Positions 22,133-35,127 are shown, counted from the first letter of the stretch. The stretch is DNA of 64,000 nucleotides from Petunia secreta (GCA_029990175.1 JARKIP010000035.1:38268001-38332000), one strand, 5' to 3'. Notes: generated by a model not told the origin, from the sequence alone. Numbers and translations are program-made.

Positions 22133-22651
22133 TACAATGTAATGCATATGAATGACATATAATGCATATGAATGCAATGTGATGCAATAATAATCCTTCA
22201 CCGGCGCGGGACTCTCATCGACAGCCGGGAAGTAGATGCCAACTCACAGCCATAGTACAATGCTCAAATCCTCAATGCAATACCAACACAAAAAAATAGA
22301 AAAAGTTGAAAAAACACAAAAATATTTGATCATGGATTCTTGGATTGTTGGACCCATTGTGTGATTGTTATTGGGGTTTGTTCCTTATTGGAAACCCGTT
22401 CTTTTGGTACCCTAAACACTAGATTTGAAGTTGAAACACAAGATTTGAAAATTTGAAACCCTTTGAAAGTTTGAAATCTTAAGCTTGAAATTGATGAACA
22501 TGGTGGATTACTTGTTTTTGATTGGGGTTTGATCTTTGTGATTGAAACAACATTTGGGTACCTTTGAATTGCCAAAACAACGTGGGAATTGTTGATTTTT
22601 GGGGTGCAAAACCAAGAAAAATTGAGTTTGAACTGTGCTGAAACTTGCAGT

Positions 22652-22772
22652 AGGCGGAGCGCCTAGTAGGGAGGCGGACCGCCCGTTTTTGGTTCAGTCT
22701 CTGGATTTTGGGGCGCCCACTGTACCTTATCAGAATCAGGTGGACCGCCCACTCCAAGTAGGTGGGGCGCCT
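22652..22772 (+). repeat. GC-rich palindrome cluster in the G3 leader
   Basis: Four or five variants of AGGCGGNSCGCCT (for example AGGCGGAGCGCCT and GGCGGACCGCC) lie in 120 bp. They are equivalent to the cluster at 36251-36402 in G5. Confidence 0.8.
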
Positions 22773-23199
22773 ATTTTGCTGAGTTGTGCGTTTGGGTAGT
22801 TTTTCGTAGGATCTCTTGTTTTATTGATTACATTGCATCTAGCTAGTACTTCTTTCAGTAATCTTTCCTACTTGAATTGTACTAGCCCTTCTAAGATATT
22901 AGGAAACTCAAGCCTAGACCAGAGAGTAGAATTCAAAGAAGACTCGTAGCATCATTTGGCTCAAGTCTGCACTTAAAGAGCTTATCGTTCCAATAGAGTC
23001 ATATCAACTCCACTCATCCCAGAGTGCACTTGGCTTTTGAGTTGAGTGATTAAGTTGAGGTTTGTTGCTCAACTTAGTGAAGCTTTGGGTTCAAGCTAGA
23101 GTAAAATATCCACCACCACTAAACGAGTGAACAGAGGGAAACACTGGTGAGGGTGTGAGTGAGGTTATTTTGCTAACGTTTGCTCATTTTGTAGGTACG

Positions 23200-25909
23200 A
23201 TATCGACCGAAGGAGATGATTTTTCTAAGAATGCCCTTGCTACTATCCTTGCAAAATTGGATAGTATGAACTTGAGGATTGAAAGCCTTGAGAGGATGAC
23301 ATCAAGTGCCCTAGTTGAGCAAGGGACTTCCAACGTCCAATCGGAGAAAGGGACCCCGAGTGTCCAAGTTGAGAAAGGGGCCCGAGTGCCTAAGTTGAAG
23401 CCGTGGATGGCACAAGTAGTTCGACCTTTACCCCGGAAAAATTTGTTGAGTTGCTTAATCGACAACAACGGGTAAGGGAGGATCGTGATCGAATTGACCA
23501 ATTGTTGGGCAATACCCAACGACTGACCATTCCTAACCTTATGGGAAATCCCCAAAGGAATGCTCCACTTCCCAGACCAATTCGAAATGTTAAGCCTCTT
23601 GAGCAAGTTGCACAAGCTCAAGAAGGGGAGGAGGATGATTATGGTGATGGTGGGTATGATGCTCACTATCAATGTAGGGGTCGGAATGTGGATAGGGGTA
23701 GAGGCCGAGGTCGAGCGCCACTCAATGGGTACTTTGGAGGGAATGCTAGGAGGGATCTTGGTGGTTATGGAGATAACTTTGGAGGCCAACCGGAGCCTCA
23801 CCAAGGGGGTCGTGACAACAATAATCTTAATAGTGTAGAAGTCACTATTCCTTCTTTCAAAGGAAGTAGTGACCCAGTAGAGTATATTGATTGGAAGTTG
23901 TCTATGGAGCGGATATTTGCCACCAATGATGTGCCCGAGCTGAAGAAGACCAAGTATGGAATATCTTTCATTGAATCCTTTGCTTCTACTTGGTGGGAGT
24001 CGGTCAAGAGAAATAAAAGGAGGATGGGAATGGCTATCAATCTTACTTGGGAAGAGTTGATCCGTGTGATGGATGAGAAGTACTTGACTAACCAATATCG
24101 ATTGGACCAACAAAAACGTCTCTATGAGTTGAAGCAAGGTTACAAGTCGGTTGGGGAGTACTTCAATGAATTTGAGCAAGTCCGGATAAACATAGACTTG
24201 GATGAGGAAGATAATGAAACGACCATGATTCGATTTAAGGGAGGCTTGAATCGAGACGTAGCTTCGCAATTGAAGTTCCAAAAGTATAATGATCATTACA
24301 AGCTTTGTGAAGATGCGGTTGAAGCCGAAAAATGGCTCAAAGAGGAGAAATCTCTTCGCTACAAGGATAGTACTACTACTCCCATCAGTAAGCCAAAGGA
24401 GTGGAAGACTCCTACTACAAGTGTAAAGTTCCCAAATGCAAGTGGTGCAAGTGCTAGCAAGGATGTGAAGAAGCCTTATGAGAAGTCTACACAACATGTG
24501 GGAGGTAACTCTAAAACTCACTTGAGTAATCCTATCTCTACTTCTACTCAATGCTATAAGTGTAAGGGTTATGGACATATCTCCAAAGATTGGCCTACCC
24601 GGAAAACTGTGGTTCTTGTGGCTGACTTGGTGTATGAACAAGATAGTGAACCCGAGGATGAAGAGGGAGTAGAGGGTGATGAGTAGGTTGATGATGGGGA
24701 GGATGCAATGGAGGATGATGATGATGCCCATGCCTTCCTTGTTGTGAGGAGGAGTTTAGGTGCCTTGTTTGTGGAGGATAGTGAGACTTTGCAAAGAGAG
24801 AACCTCTTCCATTCTAAATGCCGAGTCGTGGGTCTTATTTTGTTCCATGATTATTGACTCGGGAAGTTGTGCCAATGTCATTAGCCAAACACTAGTTTCC
24901 CAATTAAAAATACCCACCTTGAAACACCCAAATCCTTACCGTTTGCAATGGCTTAGTGAGTGTGGTGAATTGAAGGTGGTCAAGCAAGTCATGATCAAGT
25001 TCAAGATAGGGAACTATGTGGATGAACACATTTTTGATGTTGTGCCTATGCAAGCATTCCACCTTCTCTTTGGAAGGCCATGGCAATTTGATAGACATGT
25101 GGTTCATGATGGCCGTGCTAACACCTACACGGTTAAGCACGAGGGAAAGAAGTTTGTGCTTAGACCCTTAACTCCCAAGCAAGTTAGTGATGATTACAAG
25201 TGAATGAGGGAGTTAAGAGAGGCGGCAAAGGCTAAGTCGGTTGTTGAGACTAGTCATTTGTCCGAGAGCTTGGTGGGAATCCCACCATTATCTACCGGTA
25301 GCATATGTGCCATGATGCATCCGGGTTAAATCTTGAGAGGAAATGATGGCAACAAACTACTCATATGCCTAGTGCATAAAAGTATGATTCTTACATCGGA
25401 TCTTGATTTTTCCACTAACCCTTTGCCTAGTGTTTTTGAGAATGTTTTGAAGGATTTTTGGGACATGTTCCCGGATGAGATGCCGGATGGATTACCTCCT
25501 TTAGGGGGTATTGAGCACCAAATTGACTTTGTCCCGGGATCTCAAATCCCAAACAAACCGGCTTATAGGAGCAATCCAGATGACACAAGAGAATTGCAAA
25601 AGCAAGTTGATGAATTGCTCACTAAAGGCTTAGTGAGGGAAAGCTTGAGTCCTTATGCCGTACCCGTGATCCTTGTTCCCAAAAAGGATGGCACTTGGAG
25701 GATGTGTGTTGATTGTCGGGCCGTGAATAAAATAACGGTAAAGTACCATCATCCCATTCCCCGACTTGATGATATGTTAGATGAATTGAGTGGTTCATGT
25801 GTCTTTACCAAAATAGACCTTAGGTCCGGTTACCATCAAATCCGGATGAAGCCGGAGGATGAATGGAAAACCACATTCAAGACCAAGTTTGGTCTATATG
25901 AATGGTTGG
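23200..25909 (+). pseudogene. G3 gag-pol polyprotein, disrupted and truncated
   Basis: The position of the gag ATG in G5 and G6 holds ATA (23200-23202). The frame reads STEGDDFSKNALATILAKL, shifts near 23395, then continues with an RGRGRGRAPL Gly/Arg segment (about 23695) and the capsid (about 23840-24360). The zinc knuckle CYKCKGYGHISKDW (about 24552-24593) has Trp for its last Cys. Further breaks are TAG at 24684-24686, a frame change near 24830, TGA at about 25201 and TAA at about 25327. Protease IIDSGSC (near 24850) and RT up to FGLYEWLV remain. Confidence 0.8.
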
Positions 25910-27739
25910 TGTAATACTCTATTAAATAAAGGGTAAACTAGTCATTGCATTAAAAAAAATAAATAAAAAAAAAAGAATAAAAGCCAAAGTCAAAAAGGAC
26001 TTGGCAAAGTCCACAAACAAAAAGGATCTGGGAACAAGCCTCTGCCGAACCCAGGCAAAGAGAACACAGAAAACACAAAGCAAAAGTTGGAAACGAAAAT
26101 TCAAAGAAACAAGAAAAGGAAGGAGAAACTCAAGGTAATTGTATATACCACTTCTTTATGAGAGGTATGCTTATGAATTCATATGAAATTTTTATGGTTA
26201 GATTAAAATATTAAGTTTGGAAAAAATTTTGTACTTAGAGATTTTGATTTACCTGTGGCAGAGAAGGCTAAAGGAAATCTAAGACTATGGCTAAGACTAA
26301 TTTCTTTACTCCACGCTCAGCCTATTAACATTATTAATTGTAGTTAACTAATTGTTAAACAAATCAGAGAAAGGGAAACCTAGGAAATATTTTAATACAC
26401 TAACACAAATAGGGACTTGGTTAATGGGTATTCGATGTTAGTTATGAATTATCTTAAACAAGAAAATTTACACGAGATCGATATAATGTGATTTTAGATT
26501 GACTGGACGAGGTGTTGGATTGCTCGTGGAAGATACGCTTAAGCTACGCGCGTTTGTACTGTGAGTGATGACCTTACCGCAATTTGTATTTCCATAACCT
26601 GCATGGTTTCTACTTGATTTTGAAGTAAAATATATTACTAAATGATTTAAATTGCATGGGACAAGTCCTTTTACAAGATATGTACCGAAATAATTATTTG
26701 AATTATTTTACCATTACAAGATTTGATTTTTACCGCTACTTGACATGTTTTACCGCTATTTGGAATATTGTACTATTACTTGAAATGCCCCTTTACTTTG
26801 TATAGAAAATATATATTTTGGGATGAGCCTTGACAGACCCCGTAGCTAACGACGGGTACGTTAGACCTGGTGCACCTTGTATACTCCGGATTACCGTTAC
26901 AGTCCTGGCTAGTGGGAAGGTAGAACTAGCTTACCGTTACTGATTTCCTCAGGGAGGAATTCATACTGATTACATGGTTTGTTCTTGGAAATCTCCCTAA
27001 CCTATATACTTGATATAATATAGTGATTACTGAATTTACTACTGATTTTATATTGATTACTGTTTACAAGTACTTGAAAGGACTGATTTCTGTTGTTATT
27101 CTGAAAGTGACGACTAAATTATATGTATATTTCTGCATAAGATATACTGGCATGTTTTTGACTTGTCCCCACTTAAAAAGGTTGTGGATAAGCGTTGTTA
27201 CTCACTGAGTTGCGACTCACTCCTCGCTATATTTTTCCTTCCAGATACAGCAGGTGCCGTAGGCGAGGATCTTCATTCTTAGAGTCGTGAGTTGACAATC
27301 CTGGTGAGCCCCGCATTAGTTCGCGTGGGCAAGAGCTTTATTTATTCATTATTGTCTTTCTTGAAAACTCTTAGAGTCGCTCCATTTAGTCATTTATTAG
27401 TCATTTATTAGTCATTCGTTTAGTCATTCGTTTAGTCAGTTGGGTAACCAGTTGGATTGTTCATTAATAAGTTACTCTTGCGAGTATTTGGTGTCTACGA
27501 ACTTGCTACAACCCTGTTAGATTGTTCTCGTAGTATTTGGAGATAAACGTGGTATTTTATTATTATTGCGTAAGGATATTGGTTGTTGGCTGGTTTTCTG
27601 TTTGTTTAAAGCAGGTAAAATTTTGGATAGGCCTAAAAACAGGGGAAACTCTGCCCGATTTTCTGTAGAATTTTGATAAGGCTTGCTTGGGGCACTAGCT
27701 CCTAAGCGCCTGTCACTGCCCCAAAACTGGGTCGTGACA
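25910..27739 (+). repeat. 5' LTR of the Tekay-like element
   Basis: The 1830-bp LTR starts TGTAATACTC and ends GTCGTGACA; the start recurs at 32923. It has no coding content. It is bounded on the right by the initiator-tRNA primer site five bases downstream. Confidence 0.88.
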
Positions 27740-27743
27740 AAGT

Positions 27744-27755
27744 TGGTATCAGAGC
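27744..27755 (+). promoter_or_regulatory. Tekay-like primer-binding site
   Basis: TGGTATCAGAGC, complementary to initiator tRNA-Met, begins five bases after the LTR end. Confidence 0.85.
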
Positions 27756-27958
27756 CCTAGGTTATTCCTGTGACTAATGGAGCACACGTTAGTAGTAGAA
27801 TCTCTATTATGGTTATGTTGCCGGCCATTCCCATAATCGTTATTCTGCGAGGGCGTGATAGGATGTTTCGTGTCTTTCTTTCTTTCTTGTTCCTTCCATA
27901 CGTGTGAAATCACTACTGCTAAATAGATGAATCTAACGTTAGTCATTCTATTACTCAG

Positions 27959-30900
27959 ATGGCTGGTAAGACAAGATCTAAAAAGGCGGCCCGAGCTGCT
28001 CCGAATTCCTCCACTGCTGGGCCGTCATCTACCTCTGCTAGAAAAGGAGGTAATACTCAGGGACGAGGCCAAGCTACTGCTACGAGGTCTGGTGCTACTA
28101 CAAGAGCTACAAGAGAGCCTACTCCAGAAATTGAGGATAATCCACCCCCACCGTCATATGAGAATGCTACTATTGAGGCACTTAATGCTATGCAAAGGTC
28201 CATTGAACTCTTGAATGCCAGAATGGATAGACAGGAAAGGGCTAGTCAACAGAATGTTGCTCCAATGCAACCTCAGGCACCTACACAGGCTCAGGCTCAG
28301 GCTCAGGCTCAAGCTCAGGCTCAGGCTCAGACACAGACTCAGACTCAGGCTCAGCCACAGACTCAGGCTCAGAGACAGACTCAGATTTTTGGTAACAGAG
28401 AAGTGTCCTTACCAGAGTTCTTGAAACTGAAACCACCAAGGTTCACGGGTTCTGACACTACAGAGGATCCTCAGAGTTTCTTGGATGGTACACTTAAGGC
28501 GTTGCGTGCTCTTGGATGTTCTAGTGAGAGATCCGTGGAACTTGCAGCATACAAGTTAGAGGATACAGCTAATACTTGGTATGAAACCGTACTTTTAGAA
28601 AGGCCCACAGAAGCAGCACGATTGACATGGGATGAGTTTACTAAGTTGTTCATGGATCGCTTTCTCCCTGAAAGTCTGAGGAAGGAATATGCTAGGCAGT
28701 TTGAGAGATTAGTTCAGACTCCAGATATGGATGTATCGACATATAACACTAAGTTTACTAAGCTGGCTAGATATGCACCTAACTTAGTGCCTAATGAAAC
28801 ATCTCGGGTTCAGAGGTTTGTTGATGGGTTGGTTGATCGTTTATTCAATGCAGTTGCTCCGCAGATGAAGAATCTGAATTACTCTGATGCACTTGACCTT
28901 GCTAGAAAGATTGAAAACAGGGGTCGTGAATCGCGGGCAGCTAAAGATTCATATAAGAAGGCTAAGACTGGGGGATCTTTCACTGAGGGAGTTAGCACAG
29001 ACCGTAGAGCAGGAAATCAGGTACAACGACAGGGTTTTCAGACAGGGGCAAACTTGGCTTCCCAGCCATCCATTAGAGCACCTCCTCACAAAGATAATGC
29101 TAAGGGGCTACCCTTATAGTCTGGACATCATAGCTCTGGACAGATATATGCTACTGATTCAGTATGTCAGACTTGTGGTAGATCACATTGGGGTCCGTGT
29201 CGTGTTCTGACTGGAGGGTGCTTCCGGTGTGGCAAGTTGGGACATCACATACAGGATTGCCCTCATCCTCAGAGAGAGTTTAGCCAGGCTTCTGTGCAGG
29301 CAGCGGCATCTGCGCAGACTGCTCGTAATAATACAGGTACTGCAGGTAGAGGTAATAGAGGCAGAGGTGCCGGAGATCGTGCCATGGGTAATCGAGGACA
29401 GGGGATTGCTGGTAGAGGCCAGTCGAGAGTTTTTGCACTTACTAGGCAAGATGCTCAGGCCTCAAATGCGGTGGTTACAGGTATTCTTTCTGTTTGCTCA
29501 CTTGATGCACTTGCATTGTTTGATCCAGGATCTACCCACTCCTATGTGTCCTCATTCTTTGCTTTGAGGTTTGATAGAAAACCAGAAATATTGAATGATC
29601 CTTTTCTAGTTGCTAATCCTGTGGGAGATTCTTTACTTGTTGAATATGTGTATTGTGCTTGTCAGATTCGAGTTGAGGGTAGGGATACCTTAGCTGATTT
29701 AATTGTACTGGATATGGTTGATTTTGACGTGTTGATGGGTATGGATTGGTTATCTTCTTGCCATGCTACCCTCGATTGTCATGCGAAGGTAGTTAAGTTC
29801 GAGATGCCTAATGAACCTAGTTTTATTCTGAAAGGGGATCAAATTCTAGAAATGTGTAATGTTATATCATTTGTAAAAGCTCGGCAGTTAGTGAAGAAAG
29901 GTTGTTGGGCATTCTTAGCTATGGCGAGAGACACAAGTGATGTGACTCCTAGCTTGGAAATGGTTCCAGTGGTGCAAGAGTTCACTGATGTATTTCCTGA
30001 GGATTTACCGGGACTACCTCCAGTGCGGGATATAGATTTCAGCATTGATGTAGCACCTGACACGCAACCCATATCGATTCCTCCATATCGTATGGCACCA
30101 GCGGAGTTGAGGGAGCTAAAAGAACAATTGGAGGAGTTATTGAACAAGGGATTTATTAGACCAAGTGTATCCCCCTACGGTGCACCAGTACTATTTGTGA
30201 AGAAGAAAGATGGGTCCCTAAGAATGTGCATTGACTACAGACAGCTGAACAAGGTAACGGTACGTAATAAATACCCTTTGCCTCGTATTGATGATCTGTT
30301 TGATCAGTTGCAGGGAGCTGCCCATTTCTCAAAGATTGATCTTCGATCTGGTTATCATCAGCTCAGAGTTAGTGACAAAGATATTCCTAAGACAGCTTTC
30401 AGAACTCGATACGGGCATTATGAATTCCTCGTGATGCCTTTCGGGTTGACTAATGCTCCAGCTGCATTCATGGATTTAATGAATAGGGTGTTCAAGCCGT
30501 TTCTAGACAGATTTGTCATTGTATTTATTGATGATATCTTGGTGTATTCTCGCAGTCAAGAAGAACACGAGGCTTATCTGAGAGTTGTACTGCAAACATT
30601 GCGGGAACATAAGCTTTATGCGAAGTTCTCTAAGTGTGAATTTTGGCTAGACTCCGTAGCATTCCTTGGGCATGTGGTATCCAAGGATGGAATACTGGTA
30701 GATCCTAGAAAGACAGAAGCAGTGCAGAAATGGCCCAGACCCACCACTCCTACAGAGATTCGCAGCTTTCTGGGATTAGCAGGTTACTACAGGCGTTTTG
30801 TGCAGGATTTTTCCAGAATAGCAGTACCATTGACCAAGCTAACACAGAAAAATGCAAAGTTTCAGTGGACAGATGAATGTGAGCAGAGTTTCCAGAAGCT

Positions 30901-32911
30901 CAAGACATGTTTGACCACCGCACCAGTTCTAGCTTTACTGTCCGGTTCGGGAGGATTCACGGTATTTTGTGATGCTTCGAGAGTGGGATTAGGGTGTGTT
31001 CTCATGCAAAATGGTCGTGTGATAGCTTATGCTTCGCGACAATTGAAGAAGAATGAACAGAACTATCCCACTCATGATCTGGAGATGGCTGCAGTGGTAT
31101 TTGCATTGAAAATTTAGAGGCACTACTTGTATGGAGAAACATGTGAAATTTATACTGATCATAATAGCCTAAAGTATATTTTTCAGCAGAAAGATCTAAA
31201 CATTCGGCAGCGTCGCTGGATGGAACTTCTAAAGGACTATGATTGCACTATTCTATATCATCCAGGGAAGGCCAATGTTGTGGCTGATGCATTGAGCAGA
31301 AAGTCCATGGGTAGTTTGGCGCATATAGCTCCTGTAAAGAGACAGTTAGCCAAGGATATTCACAAGCTCGAAAGTACAGGTATCAGGTTCAGCGTGACTA
31401 ATTCTAGGGTGTTATTGGCTTATGTTCCAGCTAAGTCTTCATTGGTAGAACGTGTTAAAGCCACTCAGTACGAGGATGAAGGATTCTGCAAATATCGCGA
31501 TGAAGTCCTAGCTGGTAAAAGCAAGAATATGATTGTTGATGATAATGGGGTTCTCCGACTAGGTAACCGGTTATGTGTACCAGAAATTGATGGGCTAAGA
31601 CGAGTTATTTTCGAAGAAGCTCACCATTCTAGATACACTATACATCCTGGATCCACTAAAATGTAACGTGACCTGAAGCAATTGTACTGGTGGGAAGGTA
31701 TGAAGAAAGATATTGCTAACTTTGTTACTAGTTGTTTGACTTGTCAACAGGTTAAGGCTGAGCACCAGCGACCCGCAGGACTACTACAGCGTCTTGAGAT
31801 TCCAGAGTGGAAGTGGGAAAGAGTTACTATGGATTTTGTGACTGGGCTACCTCGTACACTTAAAGGTTATGATTCAGTATGGGTGATTGTTGATCGACTT
31901 ACAAAGTCAGCACACTTTTTGCCTGTTAAAACTACTTACAGTGGTGCGAGATATGCACAGCTATACATGAATGAAATTGTCCGACTCCATGGAGTTCCAC
32001 TGTCTATTATCTCTGACAGAGGATCACAATTCACTTCTCACTTTTGGAGGTCCTTTCAAAGAGAATTGGGTACTAGAGTAGACCTTAGCACTGCATTCCA
32101 TCCTCAGACTGACGGTCAGTCTGAACGTACTATACAGATATTGGAGGACATGTTGAGAGCTTGCATTATTGATTTTGGTGGTAGTTGGGATACTTATTTG
32201 CCTTTAGCTGAGTTTGCTTATAACAACAGCTATCAGGCAAGCATTCAGATGGCTCCTTACGAGGCTTTATATGGCAGGCGTTGTCGTTCTCCAATTGGAT
32301 GGTTTGAAGCCGGTGAAGTTAAGGTATTAGGACCAGACCTGATACAAGAAGCTATTGATAAGGTGCAGTTGATTAGGCAGAGATTGCTCACAGCTCAAAG
32401 CAGGCAAAAGTCTTATGCAGATAAAAGGAAAAGGGACTTGGAGTTTGCAGTTGGTGATCGTGTGTTCTTACGAGTTTCCCCGATGAAAGGCGTGACACGA
32501 TTTGGGAAAAGAGGGAAGTTGAGCCCGAGATTCATAGGACCCTATGAGATACTTGAACGAGTTGGAGCTGTTGCTTACAGTTTGGCTCTTCCTCCAGAGT
32601 TATCTTTTATTCATCCTGTGTTTCACGTGTCTATGCTACGAAAGTATGTACCAGACGATTCTCATGTGCTTGAGGCACCGACTATACAGCTTAATGAGAA
32701 ATTATCTTATGAGGAGGAACCAATAGCCATAGTTGAGAGCCAAATAAGAAAGTTACGGAGAAAAGAAATTGTGTTCGTGAAAGTTTTGTGGAAAAACCAT
32801 ACTGCTAGGGAAGCCACTTGGGAAATGGAAGATGATATGCGAGCCAAGTATCCTCACTTATTTCACCCTACAGGTATACTCTTGTTTAAATTCGGAGACC
32901 GAATTTCTTAA
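27959..32911 (+). pseudogene. Tekay-like gag-pol with chromodomain, three in-frame stops
   Basis: One frame of about 1650 codons with no frameshift. Gag has a basic N-terminus, a Gln/Ala-rich repeat, capsid (about 28410-28850) and zinc knuckle CFRCGKLGHHIQDC (about 29224-29265). Protease LFDPGSTHSYVSS (about 29516), RT with FIDDILVYS (about 30528), RNase H with FCDASRVGLGCVL, integrase with a DDE set (TMDFV, SDRGSQF, SERTIQ) and a C-terminal chromodomain (QIRKLRRKEIVFVKVLW...ATWE, about 32740-32860) follow. Stops are TAG 29117-29119, TAG 31115-31117 and TAA 31664-31666. All recognisable catalytic residues are in place. The chromodomain would steer integration to methylated-histone chromatin. 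Confidence 0.88.
28278..28384 (+). repeat. GGCTCA/AGACTC hexamer repeat in Tekay-like gag
   Basis: An in-frame hexanucleotide microsatellite encodes alternating Gln-Ala and Gln-Thr. It is a length-variable linker between the Gag N-terminus and the capsid. Confidence 0.85.
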
Positions 32912-32922
32912 GGGGGAGAGAT

Positions 32923-33218
32923 TGTAATACTCTATTAAATAAAGGGTAAACTAGTCATTGCATTAAAAAAAAAAAAAAAGAATAAAAGCCAAAGTCAAAA
33001 AGGACTTGGCAAAGTCCACAAACAAAAAGGATCTGGGAACAAGCCTCTGCCGAACCCAGGCAAAGAGAACACAGAAAAAACAAAGCAAAAGTTGGAAACG
33101 AAAATTCAAAGAAACAAGAAAAGGAAGGAGAAACTCAAGGTAATTGTATATACCACTTCTTTATGAGAGGTATGCTTATGAATTCATATGAAATTTTTAT
33201 GGTTAGATTAAAATATTA
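32923..33218 (+). repeat. Truncated 3' LTR of the Tekay-like element
   Basis: It matches the first 296 bp or so of the 5' LTR and follows the purine tract AGGGGGAGAG. It ends inside AAAATATTAA; what follows belongs to another element, so about 1.5 kb of LTR is gone. Confidence 0.85.
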
Positions 33219-34914
33219 AAAAAATTTCGGTTGGCATCGACTTCTGGAAGATATACTTGAGAGGATCCATTCTCGAGATCAACAAAGTTGCATAAGATGT
33301 CAAATAGTGTCTCAACTTCTGTGCTACCCAGGTCAATGCACAGCAGGTGCGCTCTAGCAGTGTGTACTTAGCCTCGTAAGGAGTGAATATCATACTTAAG
33401 TAATATATTGCTTGCTCCTTTCTCCCTGTTGAGTCATGCTGTCCTAATACACATCCAAACGCTGAATCTACCACTGACAGGTATTATATCAAAGGTCTCC
33501 CTGGTTCGGGTGGAACTAGCACGGTCGAGCAAGACAAGTACTCCTTTATTCTATCAACCTCTTTTTGACACTCCTCTGTCCACTCAATTGCTGCATCTTG
33601 CCTTAGTAATTTGATAATTGGTTCACAAATGATGGTGGATTGGGCTATGAACTGGCTGAAGTAATTAAGTCACCCCAAAAAACTCATGACTTCTTTCTTA
33701 CTCCTTGGCGGTGGCAGTTCTCTAATGGCTTTGATCTTAGCTGGATCCAACTCAATGCGTCTTCTACTAACTATGAAACCCAGTAACTTTCCAGCTGGAA
33801 CGCCAAGAGTGCACTTTCTTGGGTTCAGCTTTAGGTTTTATCTGTGCAAGCGATTGAAGAACTTGCGTAGATTATCCAGGTGCTCCAAGATTTTCCTCGA
33901 ATTAATTAGCACGTCATCCACATATAACTCGCTCTCCTTGTGCATTAAGTCATGGAACATGGTAGTCATCGCCCTCATGTAAGCAGCTCCGGCGTTCTTC
34001 AAACCGAATGGCATTACTTTGTAGTAGTAGGTTCCCCAAGAAGTAGTGAAAGCTGTCTTTTCCGCGTCCTCCTCATCCATAAGCACAAGATGATAACCCA
34101 CGAAGCAATCTACGAAGGATTGTAGCTCATGCTTTGCACAATGGTCAATTAGAATGTGTATATTTGGCAAAGGAAAGTCATCTTTTGGGCTTGCTTTATT
34201 CAGGTCTCTGTAATCTACACAAACTCTGATTTTTCCATCTTTCTTCGGCATTGGTACGATGTTGGCTAACCAGGTCGGATACTCAATTGTCTTCAAATCC
34301 TCGATTCGAGCTGCTTGCTCACCTCCTCTCCACTTTTCACTAAGGTTGATGATTTGAAAGTTCAAGCCTTTTGTTTTACTGGCGGGAAACCTGGATTAAT
34401 GGGCAGTTTGTGTGCCACCGTATATATGCTTATGCCTGTCATGTCATCATACAACTATGCAAACATATCCTCATACTCATTAAGGAATTTATTGTATCGC
34501 TTTCTAACTTTTAGAGTGAAATGCACACTAATTCTTGTCTCTTTCACCATTTCATCATTCCCCAGATTTACCATTTCTGTTTATTCCAAATTTGGTTTAG
34601 ACTTAATCAATTTCTTATTTTGTTGCCTCGTCAAACTCATCATAATAAGGATCAAATTTAGTTTTTTCGTTATACGGTGCGATTGCAGATTCAATGGAAT
34701 GATTAGTTTGAGTGCTAAGAAAGTAAAGTAATGCATAATGAAAAAGATTAATAAAAATGAATTAAAGAGCAATACTTTTATTATGAATCCTTTCAAAATA
34801 ATGTTTATAGGGAACATTTATTCGCGACAACTAAGGATGAAAAGGAAAGTGCAATCCTAATGACTTGGGGTCGTGTTTTATTTTATGAAAAAGACAATCA
34901 ATATCCCCCCAGCT
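33219..34914 (-). pseudogene. Tat-like gypsy RT-RNase H fragment
   Basis: Read on the minus strand, about 34480 down to 33219 encodes the RT N-terminal linker, YPTWLANIVPMPKKDG, CVDYRDLNKASPKDDFPLP, MPFGLKNAGAAYMRAM and the catalytic box YVDDVLINS. RNase H follows with FGCVLGQHD and RTCCALTWVAQKLRHYL. These motifs are typical of the Tat lineage. Stops and frame changes are frequent (for example the RT frame ends near 33838 and RNase H resumes at 33474). 34480-34914 is decayed upstream pol sequence. It continues at 42534 on the far side of G5. Confidence 0.8.
34910..34914. repeat. Target-site duplication of G5, left copy
   Basis: CAGCT immediately before the 5' LTR, identical to 42534-42538. 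Confidence 0.88.
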
Positions 34915-35127
34915 TGATAAGACCCAAACCCCCTCAAGACCCTTCACCCGGAGTCAAGCCAAGTTGATCCAAGATACCCATCTTCACTTGATATGGAAGA
35001 GTATGGAAGAAGGCCTCGGGAGCGACTTGAAGACTATACTTTGGTGTGCCATGGATGGAGGACCTTCTAGTACACTTGACGAGGCGTCCGGAGCACTTTT
35101 GGAAGCAACTCAAGAGGCCACAGCACC

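Larger units (their letters stand above)
21096..22284. other. LTR-like DNA rich in tandem repeats, no gene
   Basis: No coding similarity on either strand. It carries three kinds of short tandem repeat (annotated separately) and has the look of a chromovirus LTR, probably on the minus strand. That is inference: neither terminal TG/CA pair nor primer site is visible. Leader sequence of G3 starts at about 22285. Confidence 0.45.
22285..25909 (+). mobile_element. CRM-like chromovirus G3, lacks both LTRs, cut by the Tekay-like element
   Basis: It starts inside the 5' leader (TTTGATCATGGATTCTTGG near 22326, matching the G5 leader near 35908). It runs through gag and protease to the middle of RT, ending at GAATGGTTGG where the Tekay-like LTR begins. 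The rest of pol and the 3' LTR are absent from the right side of the Tekay-like element, so they were deleted. The leader resembles G5, the Gag N-terminus resembles G6, and the capsid resembles G5. Confidence 0.8.
25910..33218 (+). mobile_element. Tekay/Del-like chromovirus inserted in G3; 3' LTR truncated
   Basis: 5' LTR, primer-binding site, gag, protease, RT, RNase H, integrase, chromodomain, purine tract and the first 296 bp of the 3' LTR are present. The chromodomain, the SFLGLAGYYRRFV motif and the polyprotein layout support the Tekay/Del clade. The two LTR copies differ in their shared 296 bp mainly in A-tract length, so the insertion is relatively recent. At 33218 the LTR stops and minus-strand Tat-like DNA begins. 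Confidence 0.88.

Noticed and set aside
21580..22201. Two minus-strand open frames of 169-195 codons with repeated IPPQEQEYS-like peptides
   Set aside because: They are translations of the minisatellite and of the pentanucleotide tract, without any independent coding signal.
23184..24731. A 515-codon minus-strand open frame
   Set aside because: It mirrors the G3 gag gene; stop-poor antisense of a codon-biased gag. No domain, and the same antisense openness recurs in G5 and G6 gag.
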